A DNA stretch of 64,000 nt from a virus. Location: the IMG/VR virus record IMGVR_UViG_3300021356_000012, positions 1 through 64,000 of that record; one strand, given 5' to 3'. The notes under the pieces are model-generated. The model was not told where the DNA came from. It made no database searches and saw only the letters and a program-made list of their open reading frames with translations. This document shows, in pieces, positions 1 through 10,000 of the stretch. Numbering within the stretch: position 1 is the stretch's first letter; each line of letters begins with the position of its first letter. The position numbers and the translations under genes were made by a program.

Positions 1-525
1 CAAGGTCTACAGGGACAAACCGGTAATGCCGGACCTCAAGGACCTCAAGGGTCTCAGGGACAAAGAGGTAACCAAGGTCAGATTGGTAACGCTGGACCAC
101 AGGGTCCTCAAGGTGCTCAGGGTGTCCAAGGTCTTCAAGGTCAGATAGGTAATGCCGGTCCACAGGGTGCACAAGGTGCACAGGGTGTCCAAGGTCTTCA
201 AGGTCAGATTGGTAATGCAGGTCCGCAGGGTCCACAAGGTTCTCAGGGACAACGTGGTCTGCAGGGTCAGATTGGTAACGCTGGACCACAGGGTCCTCAA
301 GGTGCTCAGGGTGTCCAAGGTCTTCAAGGTCAGATAGGTAACGCTGGACCACAGGGCCCTCAAGGTTCTCAAGGACAACGTGGTCTGCAGGGTCAGATTG
401 GTAATGCAGGTCCGCAGGGTCCTCAAGGTTCTCAAGGTGTCCAAGGTCTACAGGGACAAATAGGTAATGCCGGACCTCAAGGTGCACAGGGTTCTCAGGG
501 TCAAAGAGGTCTTCAAGGTCAGACT
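1..525 (+). repeat. 63-bp tandem repeat encoding seven Gly-X-Y triplets
   Basis: The unit is 63 bases (21 codons). The same GGTAAY word recurs at 22, 85, 148, 211, 274, 337, 400 and 463, exactly 63 bases apart. The array extends to the left window edge and decays after about 525 into less regular Gly-X-Y codons. Each unit reads roughly GNAGPQGPQG, then SQGQRG or AQGVQG, then LQGQI. The perfect spacing with scattered synonymous changes indicates unit duplication followed by drift. Confidence 0.9.
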
Positions 526-1116
526 GGTCCGGCGGGCGCACAGGGCGCGACAGGTTCAACTGGTGCTCAGGGTCAACAAGGTGCATCGGGTGCGCGGGGT
601 CAACAAGGTGCAACTGGACCAGACGGTGCAACTGGACCAAGAGGTAATACTGGTGCGGCGGGTGCACAAGGTGCAACGGGTCCAGCTGGTGCTCAGGGTA
701 TCCAAGGTGCAACTGGTGTTGCAGGTATTCAGGGTTCTCAGGGTCCGGTTGGTGGATTCGGTAACGCAGTTATATTTGATACAGGTACTACCCTACCGTC
801 TAATATCAGCTCAACGGCGTCGTCACAGATACGAAGTTTCCGTACGCAAAACACTGTTTATGAAGGTGATATATATTGGCATATCGGTACGGGACGAATC
901 TATCGTTCAACTCAAAACCGTATCAACACTACGACGCCTGCGACATTTACTGAGATAACAGACGGCGACCGTGTTACTGCATCAAGTGTTGCGGGATTAA
1001 TCGACCTAAGTGCGATTCTAAATACTGCTGATACTGGTGACCGAATCGAGTTCCAACGCACTCGAATCGATATCTTCGAAGGTTCTTCACGTCGTGTAAG
1101 ATTAGGAGAACTATAA
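1..1116 (+). CDS. Collagen-like tail fibre protein, 5' end outside the window
   Basis: The open frame runs from base 1 to a TAA at 1114-1116 and has no start inside the window. About the first 250 codons are Gly-X-Y triplets, so the protein should form a collagen-like triple helix. The remaining ~120 residues are a non-repetitive head that ends in RIDIFEGSSRRVRLGEL. The protein encoded at 10470-12233 ends with almost the same motif. Collagen-like stalks capped by a globular tip are common in phage fibres, so a virion fibre or receptor-binding role is likely. Prolines are in the X position of the triplets; I saw no Gly-X-Pro triplet. An oxygenase and a glycosyltransferase follow directly and may modify it. 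The upstream part is unknown. Confidence 0.85.
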   Translation, partial: QGLQGQTGNAGPQGPQGSQGQRGNQGQIGNAGPQGPQGAQGVQGLQGQIGNAGPQGAQGAQGVQGLQGQIGNAGPQGPQGSQGQRGLQGQIGNAGPQGPQGAQGVQGLQGQIGNAGPQGPQGSQGQRGLQGQIGNAGPQGPQGSQGVQGLQGQIGNAGPQGAQGSQGQRGLQGQTGPAGAQGATGSTGAQGQQGASGARGQQGATGPDGATGPRGNTGAAGAQGATGPAGAQGIQGATGVAGIQGSQGPVGGFGNAVIFDTGTTLPSNISSTASSQIRSFRTQNTVYEGDIYWHIGTGRIYRSTQNRINTTTPATFTEITDGDRVTASSVAGLIDLSAILNTADTGDRIEFQRTRIDIFEGSSRRVRLGEL

Positions 1117-1131
1117 CCAACAGGATATATT

Positions 1132-1686
1132 ATGTTTGCAATTGTTGATGACTTCTACGCTGATCCCGATTCAGTTCGGGATTATGCGTTGAGTCAAGAG
1201 TTTACTATAACAGGTAACTACCCCGGCCTACGCACGACACCGTGCAATAATGAGGGTGGATACATCGACGGTCTAATAGAAAGTTTTCAAAACATCATAG
1301 GGAAGACTATCACACATTTCCCGTTAGACCAGTACAATACGTCCTTTCAATATACAACTGCAGAGTCCAAGACGTGGATACATCATGATGCCATGTCTTA
1401 CGCTGCAGTTTTATATCTCACACCGAACGCACCTCTCGATGCAGGTACCGCAATTTATCGACATAAGTTGACAGGAATCATGCGTCACAGTAGTGCGTGT
1501 CCGGTAGACTTTAATGAGTTTCAGTTGATTGAAGATGATTGGGATATTGTGGCAGAGGCAAAAAATGTTTATAATAGACTTGTAATTTACGACGCAATGT
1601 ATTATCATAGAAGCGTCGTACCTGGCTTCGGCACCAATCAATACGACGGACGACTGTTTCAAACATTCTTCTTCGAGGCAGAATAA
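1132..1686 (+). CDS. 2OG-Fe(II) oxygenase-like protein (DUF6445-like)
   Basis: This 184-residue protein looks like a small 2-oxoglutarate/Fe(II)-dependent oxygenase. H84 and D86 (in WIHHD) would be the HxD iron ligands, H159 (YYHRS) the distal His, and R174 (GRLFQTFFF) would bind 2-oxoglutarate. The order and spacing fit the double-stranded beta-helix fold of prolyl-hydroxylase-like enzymes. It starts 15 bases after the collagen-like fibre gene and its stop overlaps the next start (TAATG). The context suggests that it hydroxylates a virion fibre residue, but no substrate can be read from sequence. The family name is from memory of the motif pattern. Confidence 0.7.
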   Translation: MFAIVDDFYADPDSVRDYALSQEFTITGNYPGLRTTPCNNEGGYIDGLIESFQNIIGKTITHFPLDQYNTSFQYTTAESKTWIHHDAMSYAAVLYLTPNAPLDAGTAIYRHKLTGIMRHSSACPVDFNEFQLIEDDWDIVAEAKNVYNRLVIYDAMYYHRSVVPGFGTNQYDGRLFQTFFFEAE

Positions 1687-2567
1687 TGAAACTAATGACA
1701 ACGCTGTTGACATCGAACGATGTCCCGAAGTTGCACCGTCTCATTAAATCCGTTGAGAGTGTAATACGAATCGAACCTATTGAGTGGGAAGTTGTTATTG
1801 TGGTCAACAGCATCCACGAAGGGTACTACGAACAAGTCCTTGAACTCGACCAACCATTTCGTGTCGTCAATACAGAGAGTAACGGTAAACCAGGCCGAGG
1901 GAAGAATGCATGTCTTGATGTATTCCTAGAGAGCGATGCAGACTTTGTTTCCCAGATTGACGGTGATGACTTCCTCTATCCATCATATCTACAGTCTCTA
2001 TACAATCACATCAAACATTATCCCAATATAGATGTTCTAGGTGTTGTCCCATGTGACTGTATATGCAACTTTGCGTTGGAGTCTGGACACTATTGGTGGG
2101 TTAACGATAAATATCACGCGAGTGTGTGGGGTACGTCTATGTGTCCCCCTAGTCCCAATATGGGACCTCAGAAGAGTCACCTATTCATTGACGAACGTCC
2201 AGTGTCGGTAGACTTCATCATGTTGCAGAGCAGAAAGTCTGCACAGTTGAAAATGAATGAAAACATAGGTAATGGTGAAGACCACGCATACACTTATAAA
2301 TTATTAGGTGAACACCAACAAGGTAACTTGCAATACTTTTTGTCTATGTCAAGTGATATGTACTGTATCGATAGAACAACCGAAGGGAGTGCACAGAAAG
2401 TCCATTCGTACGATGATTACCTTGAACCAATGCGACAAGAAGCCCTACGTCATGTACCAGAATGGCGCAGCAGTCCCTATGAGTTGCCAGTCATATACAA
2501 GAAACTATTGATGAACCAATTCCAAAAAGAAAATTGGTTAAACGATTTTGTAAATCGGTTCGATTAA
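1686..2567 (+). CDS. GT-A type glycosyltransferase-like protein (copy 1)
   Basis: This 293-residue protein has an N-terminal Rossmann-like GT-A pattern and a QIDGDDFLYP motif. D92, D94 and D95 resemble the metal- and sugar-nucleotide-binding DxD of family 2 glycosyltransferases. It is a paralogue of the protein at 12237-13136: both carry TES-x-G then GKNxxLDxF then (Q/L)IDGDD at similar spacing. Each copy lies downstream of a fibre gene with the same C-terminal motif, so a role in glycosylating fibres or another virion protein is plausible. The start overlaps the upstream stop as TAATG. The sugar and acceptor are unknown. Confidence 0.65.
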   Translation: MKLMTTLLTSNDVPKLHRLIKSVESVIRIEPIEWEVVIVVNSIHEGYYEQVLELDQPFRVVNTESNGKPGRGKNACLDVFLESDADFVSQIDGDDFLYPSYLQSLYNHIKHYPNIDVLGVVPCDCICNFALESGHYWWVNDKYHASVWGTSMCPPSPNMGPQKSHLFIDERPVSVDFIMLQSRKSAQLKMNENIGNGEDHAYTYKLLGEHQQGNLQYFLSMSSDMYCIDRTTEGSAQKVHSYDDYLEPMRQEALRHVPEWRSSPYELPVIYKKLLMNQFQKENWLNDFVNRFD

Positions 2568-2571
2568 AACG

Positions 2572-2579
2572 TATAAATA
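2572..2579 (+). promoter_or_regulatory. T4-type late promoter TATAAATA
   Basis: An exact T4 late-promoter box lies 31 bases before the gp8-like gene. The box is partly in the left arm of a 7-bp inverted repeat (AAATAAT 2575-2581 and ATTATTT 2586-2592). It would be read by the host polymerase with gp55, which is encoded at 48434-49015, and the clamp gp45. Confidence 0.8.
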
Positions 2580-2610
2580 ATCAATATTATTTCTAACAGG
2601 AACAGATATA

Positions 2611-4053
2611 ATGCCAGCAATAGTAAGACAACCAATGAGTAGGAGTCTTGCGAATGACCTATTGACTGATTTGAAATCATTATCAAGTCACTATTACATA
2701 GGCATCGCGAAGTCAGACGTATTCAACCCATTGGACACAGTAGTTGACCCAATCGATTCACCACGTGAAGAGCGAGAGTTTAGAAATAACTTGCAGTCGA
2801 TTAAGAGAATCGAAGATGCGAGTATGGTAGCAAAGAGAGTAGATTGGTCATATGGAACTCGATACTCTGGTTGGGACGACTCAATATCGTCTGACATTGT
2901 AGAGCCATGGACTCCGTGGTATGTGATGAATGACGCTAAGGAAGTTTACATCTGTCTCGTTAACCCATTAGATGAAACTGGAGCGCCACGTGCATCAACC
3001 ATTGAACCTAACTATGGTCTACATGCACCGATGAGTCCGGAGACAGACCCAGATGCACCGATGTTCGGTATGAGGGAGTGGTGGAAGCCATTCACTCTTG
3101 CAGACGGTTATACTTGGCAGTTCCTTTACTCACTAACTCCAGAGCGCATTTTTCAGTTCCTATCATCTAACCACATCCCAGTTCAAGAAGCGGAGCCATC
3201 TCTTCCTGTTGGTGACTCTATCGAAGACTTACAGTGGCATGTAAAGAATGAGGCAATCGGTGGTCAGATTCTATCTATCAAGGTAACTAAGAACGGGTCT
3301 GGTTTTTCTCAGGATGCAGTGCCACCAGTATACATCTATGGTGATGGTACGGGCGCATCTGCGACTGCACACGTTAGCACCAATGGGCAAGTTGTTAAGA
3401 TAACAATGGACGACTTCGGTTCAGGTTACTCTTATGCAAATGTTGTTGTGGGTGATGACACATCAAATTGTTCTGCACGTCCAGTAATCACATCCAAGAA
3501 CGGTATTGGTTATAACCCTATAGATGATTTGAAAACAAGTTCGGTCATGTGCAACATTAAACCAGACGGTACCGTTGACGACACATTTATTGTACGCAAC
3601 ACTTTCCGTCAGATTGGTTTAATCAAGGGACCAGATACAACACTAACTGAGTCAGACGGTACTCCGATACCATTCACTGGTCTTTCAGCGAAGGTACTTA
3701 ATCAGATGACTTTGTTGAATAGTGCGCCATTTGAGAAGGGTGAGTTAATCACTGGTTCATTGTCAGGTGCACAGGCGTGGGTAGATGATGTGGATGGTCT
3801 AGTTGTATATTACCATCAAAACGAGTCTACCGGATTTAAACCGTTTATTGAATACCAAAACCCGAATGACCCAACATCTCAAGGTGAGCCTGTCGTACAG
3901 GATGGTCTGATTCTAACGGGTCAAATTGATACTCTTGCTCCATCCGTTGACATGGACCGTTTTTCTGGTGAAGTTCTATATATTGAGAACCGTGCACGAA
4001 TTCGCAGAGACGAAGAGCAGCAGGAAGATATTAAGATTGTAATCACTGTTTAG
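2611..4053 (+). CDS. gp8: Baseplate wedge subunit, gp8-like
   Basis: This 480-residue protein is larger than T4 gp8 (334 residues). The N-terminal half has the pattern I associate with gp8 of marine T4-like phages: SHYYIGIAKSD near residue 30, then EFRNNLQSIKRI, a VDWSYGTRYSGWDD stretch near residue 85, YVMND-x-K-x-VYIC, and DGYTWQFLYSLTPERI near residue 170. gp8 sits in the inner wedge of the baseplate. The region between about residues 200 and 300 is Gly/Val-rich and may be an inserted beta domain. It is read from the late promoter just upstream and followed by another structural gene after 8 bases. Confidence 0.65.
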   Translation: MPAIVRQPMSRSLANDLLTDLKSLSSHYYIGIAKSDVFNPLDTVVDPIDSPREEREFRNNLQSIKRIEDASMVAKRVDWSYGTRYSGWDDSISSDIVEPWTPWYVMNDAKEVYICLVNPLDETGAPRASTIEPNYGLHAPMSPETDPDAPMFGMREWWKPFTLADGYTWQFLYSLTPERIFQFLSSNHIPVQEAEPSLPVGDSIEDLQWHVKNEAIGGQILSIKVTKNGSGFSQDAVPPVYIYGDGTGASATAHVSTNGQVVKITMDDFGSGYSYANVVVGDDTSNCSARPVITSKNGIGYNPIDDLKTSSVMCNIKPDGTVDDTFIVRNTFRQIGLIKGPDTTLTESDGTPIPFTGLSAKVLNQMTLLNSAPFEKGELITGSLSGAQAWVDDVDGLVVYYHQNESTGFKPFIEYQNPNDPTSQGEPVVQDGLILTGQIDTLAPSVDMDRFSGEVLYIENRARIRRDEEQQEDIKIVITV

Positions 4054-4061
4054 GATTGATC

Positions 4062-7000
4062 ATGTCAGACACATTTAACAATAAAACGTTTCGAGAGACT
4101 TACCGCGACTACTACAATCCTGAAGACGGTTATCATCGTGTTCTTTATAAATCAGGTCGTGCACTACAGGCTCGCGAATTAATCGAAGGGCAGACAATCA
4201 TCCAAGAGGAGATTGCGCGTTTCGGTCGTAACATATTCAAGGAAGGCGCATTAGTTAACTCTGGTGGCGCTACCGTCAATAATAAATTAGAGTACATCAC
4301 TCTTGCACCGCAGAGTGTATTTGACACTATCATTTCTGGTAAAGAACTGACGAACGGTACGGTCAAGTTTAAGGTCATTGAGATGTATGATGTTGCGGGA
4401 GAAGACCCAGCAACACTGTACGTGCAATACACAGACACAAGTGCAGTTACCGACAACTCTGTCCCACCACGTGTCTCCGCAGGAGACCAACTATCATACG
4501 CAGACGGCACTGCAGGTGTTGCGATGGTTGTTGGTGATGTGTTCACCAAAGATGGAAAAAGTATTCAACCAGTAGGTCGTGGTACTAAGGCACACTTCGC
4601 CGCAGGTGACTTCTTTGTACAGGGTCACTTCGTATATATGAAGGGTGGCAGTGCATTCATCGACAAGTACAGCGACAAACCAACCCTTGACTTTGGTTTT
4701 AAGATTGAACAGTCAATCGTCACTGCAAGTGAAGATTTCCAACTGTATGATAATCAGGGTGAGGTCCCAGACCGTACAGCCCCAGGCGCAGACCGATACA
4801 AGATTGAGTTGACTCCAAGTTCACGTGATGAGGCTGGAGTAGATAACTTTGTGTTTGTTGTTCGCATTGTAGAGGGTATTGTTACTCGTGAAGTCGGTTC
4901 ATTCGATGCATACAACGAAATCAATAACCTACTTGCACAACGAACCAAAGAGGAATCGGGTGATTACGTCGTTGAAGGTTTCACTGCAATCACCGAAAAT
5001 AAAGACGAAAACTTTATCACACTGAACGTCACTGAAGGTATCGCCTATGTTGACGGTTACCGCTTGGAAATTGGTTCCACACCTATTGATGTACCTAAAG
5101 CGAACACTGCAGTTGTTAAGACTTCAGAACCAGTACCGGCTGTGTATGGTAACTGGTGTTATGCAGACCTAACTGCATCAACATCTCAGGGACTAGGTCG
5201 TCCACATGTTGGTGGATACCTTTCATTAAAGAATTCAAGTGGTGCGACAATTGGTTTCGCAAACATTCGTGGTGTACAACCTGAAGGTGCGCGTTATCGC
5301 GTATACCTATTCAACATTCGAATGAACACGGGTCGTGCATTCAATGACGTTACATCTATGATTGACCCACTGCAGACTGAAACAAGCACCATACCATTAT
5401 TACTTGATAGTAATACAGGTAAGAACCTTGGGTTATATGGTACTGCGGACAACAACTTATTATTCCCTTTACCACAGAAGAGTCCATCTGCCGACAGTAT
5501 TCAAACCGCATCGTTCACTATTCAGAAGTACCACGACATTCCAAGTGATGGTTCGGGCACATTTACTCGTGCGGGCGTTGAGTATTCACAATGGATTGTG
5601 GCGCAGAAAGACGGTCCGGTTGTTTATCCAACAGCGCCAGAGACTGCAGACGCACCATTGGCGGTTAACTCTAACGGTATTATCAGTAATCTAAATCCAA
5701 CTAAAGACCACGTACTATTAAGCTACGAAGAGGTCACTGGTGGATTCAAGACTAAGACATTAAAGAACGGTACTCACACACAAAACATTACTTCGGTTGA
5801 CCAACAGGCACGTCCAATCGCATTGGGTGAAGTAGATGGTGTGAAGATTAATTCAGTCAAGTTATTAGACACTTCACAATCTAGTAACATTGCGGATGCA
5901 GAAGACATCACTCACCAGTTTACACTAGACGGTGGACAGCGTGATAACTTCTATGATGTTGCGAAGGCATACCTAAAAGACGGATACTTACTACCACACG
6001 GTACAATACAGGTCATCGTTGATTTCGATTACTTCGAACACTCGGCCGCAGGTCGTTTCTATTGTGCAACATCATACACTAATGTTGAATACGACGAAAT
6101 TCCAAATTACACTTTCTCAGGTGGTTCGTCAGTATCTTTGCGTGATGTACTAGACTTCCGTCCAGTACGTAAACCAGACGCATTGAACGAATTCACCATG
6201 AGTGAACTACCACAGAATGCATCTGCGGTTAGTATTACTGAGGTGTCCTACTACCTACCACGTATCGACATGTTAGTCGCAAACTCCGTGGACAGTCGAG
6301 GTGACATCGGTTTCGGTGAGTTACAGGTCATTCAGGGGCAACCAGCAGAATACCCACGTGAGCCAGAGATTCCAAGTGGCGCACTTTCTCTGTACAAGAT
6401 ACGACTAAACCCATACACGTTTGGTACTGAAGATGTCATCACGACAAACATCAGCAACAAGCGATACACTATGAAAGACATCGGTAAGATGTCCACTCGT
6501 ATCAATAACCTATTTGAGTTGACCACGTTGAGTTTCCTAGAACTTAACACCAACACTTTAACTGTGTTGGATGCGGACGGTCTTGCGCGTACAAAGGCAG
6601 GATTTATCGCGGACAACTTTACCGACTTCTCATTCTCTGATATCCAGAATGATAACTATCGTGCATCCCTAGACGCGGGTAACAACCTAAGAGCGTCATT
6701 CCGTATGCAGTCGGTACGTTTACAGTACGCAAACACCAACCCAACTTCTGTTAAAAACGCAGATGTTGCAACACTAAAGTACACTAACGTACCTATGGTT
6801 GAACAGTTACTTGCAACAGATGCAATGAACGTCAACCCATTCGCAGTTATCACCCAACAGGGTCACATCACACTATCACCGGCAAGTGATGAGTGGGTGG
6901 AGACTCGTACCCTACCGGCTCCAGTACAACAATTCATCCGTCCTTGGGAGGACCTATGGATTGCAGAAGACCGCCGCGAAAGTGAATGGTTCGGTCAGGG

Positions 7001-10000
7001 TGAACTAACATGGATGACGGTCAACTGGAACCTAAACTTTAACGAGGCATGGTTACCAGTACAAAACATGATGGGCGGACGAATCGCAGACATCGAGATT
7101 ATACCGTTCATGCGTTCACGCCGTATAGCCTTTGCCGCTCGTGGACTGCGTCCAAATGCAAACATCTTCGCGTTCTTCGACGGTGTTGATGTGAGTGATT
7201 GGGTACGTCAAGAGTCCGCAGAGATTAGTTTCTCTAATGACCCAGCAGAGATTGGTTCACAGTTTGCGAACGCAACTGAATACCCAGCTGCACTTGGTGG
7301 TAAGAGCGAACTAATGACTGACTCAAAGGGTGAGCTACTTGGTTCATTCTTCTTACCTAACACAGATGCGATTCAGTTCAGAACAGGTTCACAAGAATTT
7401 ACTTTGATGGATGTAGACAGTGGTATACAGGACGATGCGTTGACTTTCGCATCTACTATGTATACGTCAAGCGGTTCATTAGTGACTCGCTTCGAACCAC
7501 CATTCCGTCAGTTTGACCCATTGGCACAATCTTTCTTCATTGACCAAATCGAGAATCCATACGGTGTATTCATTACAGGCGCGAACATATTCATGGCGTC
7601 AAAGGATTCACAGATTCCTCTACAGGTACAGATTCGTCCAGTAGAGAACGGCGTACCACAGGAACGTGCAATTGTAGGGTCAACTAAGTTTATCAACCCA
7701 GAGGACGTTGTTGTCACTCCGTTCACTGAAGACACAGATATCGTAACTGTACAGGCTGCACCAACACGAGTAGATTTCAATCAACCAATCTACCTAGAGC
7801 CATCTAAGTCTTACGCGATTGTTCTACTTGCAGACAGTACAGAGTACACTGCATACACTGCGCAAACTTATCAGTATGTTCTAGGACCAAGTCGTGATAC
7901 TTTGGTATCAAAGCAACCAACTCTAGGTTCTCTATTCCTATCGCAGAACGGTTCGACTTGGACTCCAGACCAAACACGTGACCTTATGTTCACACTGGAC
8001 CGTGCAGAGTTTGAAGAGACTGGTACTGTTCTACTTGAGAACACTGTACTACCTAATGTCATGCTCAACGCAGACCCATTCGAAACATTCGCGAATGACA
8101 CTCTAATCTTTGTAAATCACGAAGGCCACGGTTTTGTATCGGGTGACGAAGTAGTTATCCAAGGTGTGACTGGCGGTGTAAGTGGTAACGAAGCTGAAGA
8201 CTTGAACGGCACATTCCAAGTGGTAGAACCACGTTGGAACGGTTATAAGATTAATACACAGAATGCACCTACTGGCGCATCCGTTGGTGGTGGTTCCGGT
8301 GTGGTTGTATCGCAACAGGTCATGTACGACCAATTCGTACCACAGATTCAGAATACTATCCCACGCGGAACTGGTATCACTACAGTCGCACGATTGACTG
8401 AAGGTTCATCATACGGTTCAGGTCGAACTTTGTCAAGTAACGCATACGTCACCAAGACGACAACTGCATTCTTGAATGACTTAAACATCAACGATTCACC
8501 AAAGGTTGTTGCATCAAGTGAGCAGGTCAATGGAGCGAAGACTCTGGCGATGGAACTAAACTTGAATGCGAGTGATGACCGAAAGGTATCTCCAATCATC
8601 GACCTACAACGTTCATCTGTTCTTGCACTAGAAAACGTTATCGATGATGCGAACGCCGCGCAACATATCACTATCCCGATTGCGATATCAGAGTCGTCGG
8701 TAGGATTGAAGATTATCTTCGCAGCTAACAAACCGTCAGTTGCAGACTTCGAGGTATACACCAAGACTGCAGTTGATGAAGACGCATTGTCTGCAACAGA
8801 TGACAATGGTGACCCATTGGTCGATTGGGTACAGGCAGATATAGACTTTGCAGTACCAAGTGACGATAACCCAACAATCTTCCGTGACCATGAATATACG
8901 ATTGAGGCAGACCCTTTCTCTGTATTCCAGATTAAGATTGTTATGAAAACAAGTAACACGTCTAAGACTCCAGTCGTACGCGACCTACGTGCAATCGCGT
9001 TGGTAACTCCGTATGGCGGTGGTGGCGGTTCAAGCAGTAGTACCACTAACACAGGTAGCGGTACCGGAAATGACACTGGTGATGGCAACGGAAGTGATAC
9101 TGGTAGCGGTACCGGAGATGACACTGGCGATGGTACCGGAGGAGACGACCCATCACCATCTGCGACTGCATTCACAGATATAACATCGTTACCAGCGACG
9201 TTAAATATTACAGGCTCTCCACGAACGTTTGAGGGATATAATCCAGAACAGGACACTAATCAATACGGAGAGTCTTGGAGATATTGGCACGATGAAGGTC
9301 GTTTGTTGAGATTGGCGATTCGGTTCCAACCATCTGGTGATTTCCAACTTGTTACCAATACTAACAGGACAGCCGAAACGGTCGTTGGTGCAGATTACAT
9401 AGACCAATTCACCGTTCTTGCAACGGGTAAGTGGTTAGACCGCCCTGTCGTTGATGGAGAAACCTTTGAATGTGGCATGGAAATTGTCGAGGTTGATGGT
9501 CAGTCGGTTTCGTTCCGTCCAAATAATACGGTAGATAACCCACACCCAGAATTAAGAAATGTTGGAACGGGTGCGGACCTTGGTCATGACCCTGTGGTTT
9601 CAAAAACTGTTGACCATGACACTAACTGGGGCGCACACGGGTTTTTCATCACTGAACACAGCACTTGGATTGAAGACGGAAAACCGTCTTCGTGGGATTC
9701 ACTTCACCTAAACCCTGCGCAAGATATCACAGGTTCATTCAAGATGAATTTGTTTGTCAGGGGAGACAACGTCACCGACGTTACTACAGCGCCTATCGAG
9801 GTAAATTATACTCTACAGGGTGAGGCGCAAGTGGACGACTCTCAAGGGTCGCCGTTAGTAATAGTAGGAGTAAGTGATAGAACGGGAGAAGACCCAGACC
9901 CAATCATTGCATCCTATGCATTAAGTGTATGGAAGCCTAGAACATTCCATGACGGCGCTACAGTATCAGACCAGACACTTGAAGTAGCGAGCGGTGCAAC

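Noticed and set aside
7-444. Minus-strand frame across the collagen repeat
   Set aside because: Its LRTLRTL-type repeat is just the complement of the Gly-X-Y codons. The + frame continues cleanly to a conserved C-terminus.
1132-1686. Classic collagen prolyl 4-hydroxylase acting on Y-position proline
   Set aside because: The stalk has Pro in X and none seen in Y, so the animal-type reaction is not supported. Only a general 2OG oxygenase call is kept.
8348-9256. 302-codon open frame on the minus strand
   Set aside because: It lies inside the well-supported 2,060-residue gene, has no ribosome site or family motif, and all real genes here are on the + strand. It is a frame shadow of the Gly/Ser/Thr codons.
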